Assembly: GCA_964542755.1 (NCBI GenBank)
Contig: CAZIWL010000012.1
Coordinates: 1-61,032, forward strand
Reading direction: 5' to 3'
Length of the DNA: 61,032 bases
Origin: SKLM01 sp964542755
GTDB lineage: Bacteria; Chloroflexota; Anaerolineae; B4-G1
Made by a program: the position numbers and the translations under genes. This document shows, in pieces, positions 52,101 to 58,800 of the stretch (position 1 is its first letter; every line of letters starts with the position of its first letter). The notes beneath the pieces are model-generated. The model was not told where the DNA came from and made no database searches. It saw nothing but the letters and a program-made list of their open reading frames with translations.

Positions 52101-52714
52101 TCATGGCTGCCGCCCGGCAGTCCAGGATGTTGCACGGTTAGGGTCACGGTAGCCCCGCCGGCGAGGGGCCCAGTCTCGGTCTTCCGGTAGTCCGCCGCCC
52201 ACAGGTGATCGTCGTAGGGACCATCGCCGATGTAGGTGCTGAAGCCAAGCACCCCCTGGTCACCGCCCCCACCAGCCACAGTGTTGCCCTGATTCTTGAT
52301 AGCCACGGAGATGCTGAAAGGCTGCCCTGACGCCGGCGTGCCCGGTTCGGTCTTCAGCCCACTGACGATCAGGTCCGGCGGCGTCGCGGGCACCACCTCG
52401 AAGGTCAGGGGAGGATCCGAGAGATTGTTGGCCTTGCTGGTCTCCGTGATCCAGCACTCGTTGTCCGCGAAACCGTAGAGTGTGTGCGTGCCGACCGCGG
52501 TCATAGCGTCGGTGAACGTGACGACGGTGGATTCGCCGGCTGCCAGCGGCGGAACTTCGACCGCCCCCGTCCCTTCGTCCCAGCCCCAAACGTAATCCCA
52601 TTCCCACGTCCAGGATTCGTAGCACTTGATCGTCATCGTGATCAGATCGGCGAACAAGTTCACGAAGAAGGGAGATTCGGTGTCCACGCTGCCCTGGTTC
52701 GTGATCACCACGCT
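37133..52714 (-). CDS. Giant secreted modular protein, C-terminal part (5,193 residues visible)
   Basis: One uninterrupted frame of 15.6 kb, open into the gap at 52715, so its true start lies further right. Modules in order: two CARDB repeats; a seven-repeat PD40/TolB-like propeller; twenty CARDB repeats; a Pro-Thr linker; six LVIVD propeller repeats; Ig-like bacterial domains; a region of unknown fold (near 40750-41360); a proprotein-convertase-type P-domain; more Ig-like folds; two copies of a WNLVS...GYWI domain; a TWVNFHG domain; the LYLPLVMRR motif; and a Pro/Thr-rich tail of about 100 residues. All are extracellular module types. Likely an exported surface or adhesion protein. Base composition and codon use match its neighbours, so it looks native rather than acquired. 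Confidence 0.88.
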   Translation of the reverse strand, partial: SVVITNQGSVDTESPFFVNLFADLITMTIKCYESWTWEWDYVWGWDEGTGAVEVPPLAAGESTVVTFTDAMTAVGTHTLYGFADNECWITETSKANNLSDPPLTFEVVPATPPDLIVSGLKTEPGTPASGQPFSISVAIKNQGNTVAGGGGDQGVLGFSTYIGDGPYDDHLWAADYRKTETGPLAGGATVTLTVQHPGLPGGSHEFYARADVYNRVAESDEANNDAGPFTVTVSGPTPTPPAPVGEVSRVSVHESGAEATSGSYNPAISADGVFVAFETDASLVAEDSGYYDVYLRDRATGSTERSSVTTGGGQGNGASQQPAVSGDGRFVAFHSDATYLVPGDNSTNRDVFVRDRQERRTVRVSVDSSGSGASGTSAYPALSGDGRYVAFHSDASDLVDGDTNGANDVFARDTISGTTERVSVDSGSNQASGSSYLYYGDISADGRYVAFESTANDLVSDDTGRWDIFVHDRISGTTERVSVGSDGTEGNGASRYPMISDDGRYVVFRSDASNLVPGDNNAFCDTNYDQLYEENCADVFVHDRDTGTTERVSVNSSGTEGNGSSGAPDISGDGRYVVFESEASNLVDDDWNFSPDIFVRDRQLGTTLRISVNSAGEEARGGSANPVISADGGHVAFESWASNLVPDDTNDAKDIFVIDLVELVAPSDLVVESLIVSPSVLESGASTTVTAAVHNRSGGAVSHAFEVGVYVDHYPSGCGDTPDHGLAFPALAAGETATRTWVLSTTGLDLGTHNLYGFADWTCVEPESNEGNNRQGPTPFQVTRPDLVVDSLSVDPASPTINDPVTVTARIRNQGGFAAPSSYAGLHIGGAPTNCVQTGTWSATVPALAVGAVHTVTFSLASGFATVGEHQAWVRADDLCQVVESNDDNNVGGPVTIDVLPPPRPDLVASILSADLALPGPGEPVTYTVLVSNSGAEASSMAHLALYADHVPTGCLDASWIVTASVPGLSVGESATLTIPSMGFAGPGTHQVRAYADYDCLIDESDDDNNVSAPRSVTIHGVDLLVTGVTVAPNPAAVGEMVYISFNIRNQGVQGTSYFHWAVYVDPAEAPSGCATSPSSANTIKLDPGQSLTVTIAYGSFSFVGAHQVYVMADYLCQISEYDEANNVLGPVAFRIEKPDLVVESITAEPPRPAVGERVTVTARIRNDGGKAGTSRADLYVDDPPGACGDPGDLWYVLPALEAGAVTTATFVLPSGFPTENDHYLWVWADSQCLIAEGNEGNNWLGPVTISMSLPDLVVGSVTVTPTQLVTNRWMTFTVTVSNTGEAASGASYLAFYVDDVPAGCSPPGYHDVKPIPSLDAGAVADVSLAPLRFTTTGTHSIYAFPDYLCEVAESDENNISGPHDFFVGAGDPDLVIGPITASAPNPRLGEWITYTMRVTNTGLMVGLPTGLALYVDHAPSGCSDESYINTGDVPYLPVGASAAITVVSPPFEDTGQHTVYAFADFRCRVREISEDNNVAGPLTITVQGPDLQVAGFKATPPNPALGQWLSYTVRVSNTGEITSPARYLAIYADRVPTGCHDGGWVNTGLVPEIGPQSYQEIVVTTPGFQIPGLHLIYAYADFGCGTTELNENNNIGGPITVTVQAPDLEVTNITPHPSTPTIGEFFTYSVRVSNTGAYTSPGGAFLALYADHGPTGCKDAAWINTAQVPSLGPGRYADLKVNSPGFAEGGDHAVYAYADFNCVVVEEDDDNNILPVTVTVAAPDLQVGTITPYPVSPGAGERFSYTVTISNTGGMASPSTYVAIYADHNPTGCGDAAWVNTGWVPSIEPGSSADVVVVSPAFLSGGDHPVYGFVDFTCYVEEVDDGNNVGGPFTVTVGLPDLTVERLLIDPAEPAAGQRTWITMVVVNIGTAAYNPGTVVQPHYAEVGVYVGTEAPGCGDEPWTYTFVPGLDVGESVSLTVLAVEGFPNEGNQTLYAFVDSECIWEELDDGNNVKEMAVSVAPPFLPDLVVQGITVSPSAPPLGEPVWITMHVKNEGTGPYHPGSVAQPTYAHVGLYTGTKPMTDCTAVPWIWRFVTRLEPGEVADVAALLTDGFATEGDHVLYAFADCECAWVEGNEDNNVSAATSIGVGPPLLPDLVIEDFTVSPEQPYQGQQVWFTMRVRNIGTRSYDPGTVAHPLYAAVGVYPTSAVWKWTYVPRLEPGASTDVRVLATEGFATEGVHNLRARVDLNEVWEELNEWRGLPENNTSGLLTVTVDPRPPDPKPDVTIESLSVVPESPAAGTWLRYDVLVANHGTGPITWGTGVAVYTCSVSSECGVDDWINVAGVPPLEVGEQVMVSVVGPPFDEEGDVSIYAYADQADLLDELDEDNNTYGPVTITIQPEPLPDLAVQSLTVDPARPAAGAWHAYNVVIQNNGAKASQPTTVAVYSDTVAPDPGDQDWRNTAAVPALQPGQHVEVSVVGPPFNEEGEHTLYAYVDFTNLQQEYDEGNNVYGPVTATVLLNPRPDLVIDSIATDPVGVVAGEFFHYQVTVRNRGDAAYYSGAGLAIYTGAPPSSCGDQSWDNTADVPALRIGEETVVVIPTPGFESPGVYDVYGFVDFACSIVEDSATEGVDAEDNNVFSESVRAGNPKDPDLIVLDVWPIPSHPSPDQPVDFVIEVGNQGGGQARSETVVAVTMDGVTSSVDYDAWALVPALEAGSSTVVTATYTGFDADGSHEAFVVVDADSRLTETVEGNNAYDPISIVVSSVPGADLVLRDVIIEPASLLAKDPVSYTLTVLNQGAAGMGSGASASVARDRPHSGCGDAGDHQIPLPALAAGKSTKVVIVDDSGVATEGEHTLYVFLDDQCVITESDEGNNTDTITFQAGAPRRPDLKVTSLAISPLQPVAGNPVSYTVRVRNDGTGSSLTSTIGLYFDRTPGACGDPPDLDVGDVPPLEPNGVFEATIIDSSGFDTGGVHRVAAKVDPACMVVESVETNNVYSPIQVSVTAPAKPDLTVEELLALPSSPDTGQPVRYVARVKNEGTAPVASVFWAGLRFGEAPGVCGADMDVTARMSTLGTGASADLVFDTTGFTTTGEHKVWAFADAECEIDESKETNNVKGPVSVWVDVPTPTPTPTPTPTPSGAASPRYAFVADGDAGVRVVDVTSASMPMQVTTVDTSGRANDVALVDRGGGKLLCVADGDQGLRLLDVSNPATPTLVGSLALSGSAHGVAVTAGPTKTLAFVAAGEAGLQVVDVTNPAALTIVGNWDTPGTAYGVAVLKDPPSDVGGTYALVADGVAGLIIVDVTDASYPRSVARYDTLGEMRGLEVVESGAGEMFAYAADGGEGLHMIDVSDPRYPQSVAIGDTPGNAYDVAVLDMFGYVADGENGLRVINPRTIALGAGACDTAGNCTTSTGDNLVAATSRMSLQGVESAAGAGFALSEAAARFVERASVRPDEDPRARTLEESLLALEENRQSTLEEGRWAIPEGETRGGSGQILEQSKADLVEPPVLGFTLAAVMEDLATDSTVWVSVSGLPAVLDSDDPVDVGGQAATINSSLKSLVVTVDGHLAHYKTWELGKATDIIWSFSWAPGPDGVHLLKARINDWNGTTASELVTVTVDTEAPDIELHPRVLTSTHYHEPSLALGGRFTDTAGVVGVEWRVVGSDWQPAVLDGAVEAAVTAGAWRAEWILDESSLPDGQEYDISLRALDVGGHSTVKEESITVDVLPPEGVDLNLTAGGVPVLPDGTTVSKTLVLTWTASNDGNGVSGYQVVWTGSDGIVTSKGVASVEASAPLSSTFTAKEGQLVQVELGSRDTLGNQHWQQGGPVIVDGPLTPDYAVLGQEGQTPCHWMDGGCSLIGIDRRVARRAQDTAALKDEQKLYVTWNTSNRLTHADEGLRLAWTGATWETDGDLFVYLDTRATAGTGAAFNPYLIGSGGSVTLDDAIVTLPGGFYADYLVWIEDSRTASLLGWDGSAWQWVAALGADQFRFTLGAAGGRTHLYLPFGWLGIADPANRSVKLLAFASDEDALRLWATMPPGNAVSSDKVIGAAGSLGGYNLTLSHAYVWAGLAVGVCPNGSQAGVGSHAYPDVDPQVALSADPQGSSYALLNDAVYWLRDTLVVSTPAEMIPYLWGLDGGQAPLAPAHGVTFTLTYRNRGADAAIGVTAGSAPHYALTLSGVSGPLDLGDVGPGEEVSTTIHAQADAGSSSGSWAGLEVAIHDAGHPASGEPFEWLWSQHRVDRSPPRFFGIEVPAYYVAPGISKVSGYAFDESGVPQLGLEVDGADTPCADDTPNDGHWACQWTVSGGHGAEVPVKLYATDGAGHRGEWADSLPFIVDARPPTLTIDLSGPLALSGGVVGSGGLTLVGGVSEDSGVSSVRVCTDEGCNPALLQATVIPAPTVVRDGPEDPIAIGAGSGCSDPMTRTFAVTESFSVGRVLVGFAAEHERRDELLVTLTSPQGTRVTLLGAREGWVSGYRNYDVLLEDAAARGLHDGAGDDDPSDEPYDRHARPLDPTQRFQGEDASGTWMLSICDENTAANNGAYLHSTLTLVPRNRGARAGRWSFRLPAIAGSDFVSTTVGVYARDIVGNETPKPATVSFWMDSVPPTITVTQQVSTILRSELGTVLRGTVADGGPSVEVRIEVRYPDGTVTSKAAARDGSSWWYAPSAAETGLYSLRVVAVDAVGNESSAGPFSLEIACIPAVLEMGLVSAEPISSPEGAILLTTVISNTGLEPAPTGMAVAFYDYGARIGTVVLPDPIPGGGSVLVILAWVPDQAGPHEIMVVANDPEEEGAALALCEAPSPVTRGLFVLDVGLYPSWNLVSGSTIPFKGEIETVQRSIVGSYTVILGFDGGALSYYPSLPALLNTLKTIDGEHGYWIKVAGGEALGARQVLQDEPDDDPLVALTLIGDQLPEDYPLPLDAGWNLVSYLPHGSLPVTRALATIDGLYTAVLGFDGGARSFYPGLDASYNTLTVMKPGYGYWIRMQEPATLVYSVTHSYTSTVGLEDALALQDETTAGVVGKDGGVGSQLVVPTHTWVNFHGTAKGSDGTPLPMGTVVEAIDPDGVLCGTTRMSVEGQYGLLPCYGDDSTTDVDDGAEAGDIIRLVVAGETVGRGMWTDHGGLRAVPLGTSETTLFQLYLPLVMRRAAGERIGEEMRSQPVPEDLEQGSSVDGLRVPLPTPSTADPGSARRPSSTRTPVVSPLPTPPTAPVSGTHGAPADGLPGTETERAVPGGGREPSPTPEWGGVGAN
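37449..37477 (-). other. LYLPLVMRR motif in the giant protein
   Basis: Encodes QLYLPLVMRR. In my knowledge of Chloroflexota secreted proteins, a YLPLV-R motif commonly sits at or near the very C-terminus and may be a surface-sorting signal. Here about 105 residues follow, rich in Pro, Thr, Ser and Gly. Confidence 0.5.
37475..37790 (-). other. TWVNFHG domain of the giant protein
   Basis: Starts at HTWVNFHGTAKGSDGTPLP and includes LCGTTRMSVEGQYGLLPCYG, with two conserved Cys. The same pattern makes up the first domain of the small secreted protein encoded just downstream (36430-37071). Confidence 0.65.
37890..38445 (-). repeat. Two tandem WNLVS...GFDGGA...GYWI domains
   Basis: The two copies align as WNLVSGSTI / WNLVSYLPH, VILGFDGGALSYYPSL / VLGFDGGARSFYPGL and GYWIKV / GYWIRM. 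This duplicated domain is common near the C-terminus of secreted proteins in this type of bacterium. Function unknown. Confidence 0.6.
39230..39660 (-). other. P-domain (proprotein-convertase type) in the giant protein
   Basis: The stretch TRTFAVTESFSVGRVLVGF, then DELLVTLTSPQGTRVTLL and SGTWMLSICDENTAANNG, follows the P/Homo-B domain pattern. The domain normally accompanies subtilisin-like proteases; no protease domain is visible in this window. Confidence 0.7.
42705..43458 (-). repeat. Six LVIVD repeats (beta-propeller)
   Basis: Repeats of the form YAFVADGDAGVRVVDVTS, LCVADGDQGLRLLDVSN, AFVAAGEAGLQVVDVTN and so on, six in all, at about 40-residue spacing. One more such repeat lies on the other side of the assembly gap near 53040-53100. 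Confidence 0.8.
43469..43508 (-). repeat. Pro-Thr linker encoded by degenerate hexamers
   Basis: Seven Pro-Thr pairs coded by variants of GTCGGG on the plus strand. It links the last CARDB repeat to the LVIVD propeller. Confidence 0.8.
43525..50725 (-). repeat. Array of twenty CARDB repeats
   Basis: Twenty units of about 120 residues, each starting PDLVV or similar and ending with an acidic E-x2-E/D-x-NN motif. CARDB is a bacterial cell-adhesion-related domain with an Ig-like fold. Most units carry one Cys pair. Two further units lie at 52015-52714. Confidence 0.85.
50735..51985 (-). repeat. Seven PD40/TolB-like propeller repeats
   Basis: Seven copies of a motif such as YPALSGDGRYVAFHSDASDL, each followed by DVFVRDR and T-x-RVSV. 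Seven copies suit a closed seven-bladed propeller. It separates CARDB units 2 and 3. Confidence 0.8.
52015..52714 (-). repeat. CARDB repeats 1 (partial) and 2
   Basis: Unit 1 is cut by the assembly gap and resumes at VVITNQGSVDTE. Unit 2 starts PDLIVSGLKTEPGTPASG and ends before a short Pro-Thr-Pro linker. Confidence 0.75.
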
Positions 52715-52814
52715 NNNNNNNNNNNNNNNNNNNNNNNNNNNNNNNNNNNNNNNNNNNNNNNNNNNNNNNNNNNNNNNNNNNNNNNNNNNNNNNNNNNNNN
52801 NNNNNNNNNNNNNN
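52715..52814. other. Assembly gap (100 N) inside the giant gene
   Basis: The frame is open up to the gap on both sides and both sides encode the same kind of modules. The two frames differ by one position if the gap is taken as exactly 100 bases, but 100 N is a placeholder so this says nothing about a real frameshift. Confidence 0.95.
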
Positions 52815-55800
52815 GCGCGGACATCCCCCTGGCCACCGGCGCGATCGCCGGGATGGTCATCCAGGCCCCGGCCTCACTACGGTCGTCCCATGCGGGACTC
52901 ATCGTCAACCCAGAACCTCCAGACAGTAGACCAGAGGACGCGCTCGTGCCCACTGTCCCCGACACGTAGTCAGCGACAACGACAGCCCGCGCAGCCCCGT
53001 CGGTATCAAACGTCCCCACGATCGTCGGGCGCCCCGGGTCCGAGACGTCGATGATCTGGAGGCCGGCCGCGCCGTCGGCCACATAGGCATAGGTCGGTCC
53101 CGAGCCGTCCGCCGTTGTCCCGGAGACCACGATGCCCCTGGCCAGGCCCGGCGTGTCCACGCCGCCGACCTCACTCTGCGTAGCGTACACCGATCGCTCA
53201 CAGGAGGCACTCAACGCATACAGTCGATCCTGCCCCAGGGCCGACCTGTACCACGGCGCATCGAAGAACTCGCGGCCCGTCACCACCCCCGCTCCGCACG
53301 GCGAGTAGAATCCCTCCTCCGTCAGATTGAAGTCCTCAGCCGACGACGTATAGCCGTAGGTCAGCTCACTGGCCTCGGTGACGGCCGCCGTCACCCGTGG
53401 GCCCAGGCTGTCCACCGCCCCACTCCACAGTCCCAGATCGCTGGTCTCGCCGTGACCGGCCGTGTCGTGACCGCGCAGGTTCACCTCGTAGATCCCCTCC
53501 AGCCCAGCCGGCACGGACGTCGTCCAGTCGGTGGTGTCCACCCCGGACCCCGTCCTTGCGGGCACGGCCAGATGCCAGCGGCCTTGATACAGGGCCCTGA
53601 TCTCCAGGGCCGAGAGCGCCCGGGCATAGATGCGCACATCGTCGAGTCGGCCCTGGAAGTTGTCTGTGTCATCCGGGTGCGCCGTGACAGACCACGAGAC
53701 TTGGGCCGACTGACCCCCGGCCGTGAAGGTGTGACGTCCCGAGGCCGGCACGGTATCGATCGTGACCGAGCCCATCCGGACGCGCCTCAGCCCCACCCCG
53801 CTCGGCACGTAGTAGACCGGGATCAGTGTGGTCGAGGTGCAGAAGCTGAACGGCCCCTCAATCTCGGCCGTCGCCCCCACCCCGAGCGTCCCGGTCCAGA
53901 CCTCCTTGCCGTCAATCTCGATCCCGTGGCCATACGCATTCCAGGTCTGCGGTCTCAACTGCAGCTTCGGTATCTGTGCACAGCCAGACCCGCCGCCAGG
54001 GGCCGGGGCCCTCCCGATATCCACCTGCTCCACGGGAGCGGGCGTCTTTCCCGCCAGGGCATCGGTGGTGGTCATCTCGACGCCATCGACAAAGATACGA
54101 TAGGTGGTCCCATCGAACGTGGCTGCTACGTGGTTCCAGGTATCCTCCGTCAAGAGCGCAGTTGTTGTGAAGGCACGCAGGGCGGTGCCGTTGCCGAAAC
54201 CGCCAACAAGCTGGGTGCCGCTCACCACGTGCAGGAACGGATAGGCGTAGCGCGACTCGGCGTAGGCCGCCCCGCTAAAGATGGGATCGATCTGGTCAGC
54301 GTCTGACGGTCCCGGGTATACCCAGGCCGCCTCGGTGAACTGGCCGGCGCTGAGCCTGAGCCCCGCGTTTGGCCCAACGGCGACGTAGTCATCGCGGCCA
54401 TCGAGAGCGACGGCCTGCCGCCCAACTTGGCCTGGGGCTCCCTTCACAGCCTCGTCGAGGGAGCCCGTGTGCAGGGCCGCATCGTGGCCCCTGCCCGATC
54501 CATCCGCCACCGTGACCCTGTCCTCGAGCACTCCCTCGTCAAAGGAGAGCGCCAGGATGGCGCCTGCCCCGTGGTAGAGCGTGTGAACCTCCGCCGGGGA
54601 AAGGCCACGATTGAAGAGTTGGAGGTCGCTCATATACCCCTTGAAGGGGCGGTAGTAGGCATGTTGATCCGGCTGGCGGTTCGACCCCAGCCACATCTCC
54701 GAGTCCGGATCTATGAGTCCCAGGTCGGCCTTGCTGTACCCATACGCCGTGGATTGCCCGTCGACGTACGTCGTCAACAGCCCATACCCATCCCGCACCA
54801 CCACCAGGTGATGCCAGACGTCCGTCGCAAGCAGTCCCCCGTCGCTGACCAGCGTCTTCTGACTCCCGTCCAGCTTCACTCTCAGCGTGACGTGGTTCGA
54901 GGCGTTGGTCTGAAGCGCCAGGTCGTCGTCGCTGCCGTTGCCCCAGTGCAGGATGTCCCTCCAGGGGTTGTGCCCATCCAACTTGAGCCACAGGCTCAGG
55001 GCGAAGGGCCCCGTCCCCAGGTCCAAGTCATCGACGGGACTCACCGTCACCGCGTCGTCGCTGCCGTCGAATCGCACGGCCCCGCCAGCGGCGCCCTGCT
55101 GCCCCGTCGTCGGGCAGCGCGGGGCGCTGCAGGTGCCCTCGCGCTCCCCGGCTGGGGCTCCGGCCGCGGAGAGATCGCGGAATGTGAGAACCGTGTTGCC
55201 CGTCGCGATGTCGTCGAGGGGCATGCGCAGCACCGTGCCCTCCGGCGCCTCGTTGTGCAGGGCCGAGCCCAGGAGCAGTGATCGGAAGCTGATCTCGACG
55301 TCACCTACACCGGCCACTGCGGTCTCAGGCCCGCAGGCCGGGCAGTCAGCGGTGAAGCCAACCGTCTTGCTGACGACGTAGCTCCCGGTCCAAGTCATGA
55401 TCTCCGTGCCGCAGACACGAATGGAACCGCTGACCCCGCTCCCGTCCAGTGCCACGCTGCAAGCCGACCCGCGGCTAACCTCGCGGCTGCACGTTGCGCT
55501 TAGCGTCTCCGTCGGATACGTGCCAGGGCGGACATCTGCCAATGTCACCTCGTTGCAGACCAGCGTCACCCCCACCTGGTCACCCGTCTCGTCGGGTGTC
55601 CTCCACGTGACAACCAGAGGGACCGCGCGCTCCGCCGCCTCGCCCCGGAGCGTGACCGCCGCACCCAGCGGCGTCTCCGGAAGGCCCGCTCGATCAAGAT
55701 TCATCGTCGGTGCGGCCCCATCGACGTCGATCCATCGCTCGAGATGGGTCGTGTGCCGGGCCACCTGCTCGGCGCTCAGTGACGGGAGGTGGGCAACCTT

Positions 55801-58800
55801 GTCGGCAGCCTCGACGGTCACCGTGTAGCGGCCGGAGGGTTCCATCTCCGTCAGCACGTAATCGACGGACCAGGCATTTCCGACCAGGCTCGCCGCCTGC
55901 GGGCCCAATCCGGCCACCCCGCCTCGGTCATTATAGAGCGTCACACGGAGGCTATCGGGAGCCACCCCGCTGCCATCGGAGCCGTCGAGGAGCGCCGGAT
56001 CGCTGACGGTGCCCGAGAGCGGCAACCGCCACGCGCTGCCCCGGGTTGGATGGACGTAGGCATCCACCCGGGCACCATCTCCGACATCCACGGTCAAGTT
56101 CGGTCGGCCGTCGTCCACGTAGACCGTGAGGGTCGTGGTAGATTCGGCCCCGTGACCTACCCTGTCCACGGCGCGGCTTGTCAGGCTGTACCGGCCCGCC
56201 CCATCGGGTGTGAACCAAGAGCACCAAGCGCCGTCGCCCGGAGAATCACCGCAGCGGACCGCCGCCTCCCAGGTCGTGCTGCCACTTCCCTTTGCCACAC
56301 CCAGATCCACCGCCGCCACGCCCGATGTGTCGTCGCCAGCACTCACGAGCATCTGCAGGGGCTGGTCCGGCAGATAGCTAGCATAGGGTTCCAGGAGATG
56401 GGAGATGGGATCATCGGTGTCGACCGTGATGTTGTGGCTCCGTCGGTCCTCAACCCATGCGACCTGGTAGCTGTACAGCTCCCGGATCTGCCGGGCCGAG
56501 AGTCCGGTGGCGTAGATCGTCACGTCATCGAGTCGTCCGGTGAACGTATCCTCGCGGTAGGGCCAGTTGGACTTGTAGCCGCCGATGCGCACCGGTTCAT
56601 CGTTCTGGACCGGGCTGCGATCGCCTTCATGGAATAGCGTCTTTCCCTGTTCATAGCCGTTGACGAAGATCCGCACCCAGTCCCCGTCGAATGCGCCCAC
56701 TACGTGGTTCCACACGCCCCTCACCAGAGGGACAGCGCTCGTCGCCGTGAAGCGCCACTCCAAAGTTGTATCGTCCTGGAGCTCAAAGGCCGGATAGAGC
56801 CCGTTGCTGCCGATGTAGAGCCGGTAGTTGACCGCCTCCTTGTCGTCGATGTTCAGGTTGCTCTCCTCGTACTTGCCCAACAGTTCCTGGGGATGAGCCC
56901 CGCTCCGCTCATCGGGCCGAACCCAAGCACCGACGGTCACCGCATTCAGATCGAGATTCCGGGTGTCGGAGACAACAACCTTGTCGCCCCGACCGTCGAA
57001 GGCCGCACCAAGTCCCATCCAACCCTGAATGGCCGGCCCGACCTGCGGGCAGTGGTCGACCTCCTCCTCGGTGCCGGTGTCGCACGTCCCGTCGTGTCCG
57101 TTCCCCGAGCTGTCCGCCAACAGCGTGGCTCCGTACTCCTCCTCGAAACGCAGGTGCAGGATGGGGGCCTCTCGGTAGAGCGCGGTCACGTCGTTGGCCG
57201 AGAGCGCCCGCCGCAGGACAACCACGTCGTCGATCACACCGCCGAATAGCTCCGTTACGTTCCCGCTTGCCGCCGAGCCCCCGCCGCCGATCAGTAACTC
57301 GTCATTGAGATCGACCGTGATCGGCGAAGCAATCGCCTTCGCGCCCTCCCATTGACCGTTCACGTAGAAGGTCACCAGGTTCTCGCCATCCACTACCGCA
57401 GCAACGTGCGCCCATTCCCCAGCCTCCAGCCACGCGTCCGTCGTCGTGTAGTCCTCACCGCCGTGCACGCTGAACACCAGCTCGCGCCCGCTCGTGCCGA
57501 AGCCGAATCCGTCGTCGCTCTCCTCCCTACTCGTAGCGAGGATACGCTGTACGCCGGACAGGGCCTCGGGCTTGATCCACGCCGCAAGGCTGAAGTCCCG
57601 CGTTAGCTCGTTGGCGCTGCTGTGCGGGACGCTGATGCGGTCCTGCTGGTGGGAATCGAACAGGGCCGCTCGATTCACCCTGCCCGGAACGCCGGACGTG
57701 GGACACCAGTCTGCGCTGCAGGCCCCGTCCTGCTGCCCCGTCGCATCCGAGAAGCTCGTCTCCCCCGGCGGGTCATCCAGGCGCAGATGGAGCGCCGTGC
57801 TCCCCGCCCAGTAGAGCTCCTCAATCGTCCAATCGTCCAGCACCTGCCGGTAGATCGAGAGTTCGTCGATCTTCCCATCGAAAGGCACGGACTCGTTCTC
57901 ATAGACCCGCCAGTAGCGGCCATCGACCTCCCCAGAGAAGGAAACCTGCGTCGTCTCGATGGTATAGGGCGAGCCCTGTGGGCGGGACGTGCCGGCCTCC
58001 GTCGTGCGGAAGATCCAGCTGCCGATGTTGTCGTCGTTGTCATCGCGCGCGGCCCCACATCGCGTCCCGCCATCATCCTCCCACATCCGGACGGTAAGCA
58101 TATCCTGGAAGGCCACCTCGGCGTCGAAGTCGTAGGCATCGATATAGCCATCATCGTCCGTGTCGTGATTGCGCTCCACCGTCTTGTTGAAGATCTCCAC
58201 GCCGTTGGCAGCCACGCACAGCTCCGCATCCTGCACGGCGACCCCTTCAGAATGGTCGGTTACGTACATGCCGTCGAAGGATACCGTGCCCCGGCTTCCG
58301 GAGCGGCCTACGGTCAGCCGCTGCGTATCGCCTGGTACATCCGTGAAGAAGCCCGCGTCCTGATCCACAAGCCGGCCGTTGACGTAGAGCTTCACCGTGC
58401 CCTCGTCGAACGTCAGGGCCACGTGGTTCCAGGCGTTGGGGGTGAGGGCGTCCCCGCTCTCCCAGTAGCCGCTCCAGTCACTCCCGGTGCCGAATCCAAA
58501 GCGCAGACGATGCTCCACCACGCTGCCACCTGCATCCCTCACGTCCACTCGCTGCAGCGTCGAATAGCCAGCCGCCTGGCCACTCTCGTATCCCAGGATG
58601 CCCTGTGGCTGCCACAACTCGCAGCGGTCCTTGTAGTACTGATGGAACTCAAGGCACTGGTCGTTGGTATAGGGTCTAGGATAGACCCAGGCGCTGAGCG
58701 TGAAGCGGCCGTTGCTCAGGTCGAGGCTGGGGTACGGGCCGACATTGAAGAGCTGTCCCCCGTTGAAATCGCTTGCCTTCCCCACGATACCTGCGCCGGA

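Noticed and set aside
52705..52820. A real frameshift between the two halves of the giant gene
   Set aside because: The frames differ only if the 100-N placeholder is taken literally; the true gap length is unknown.
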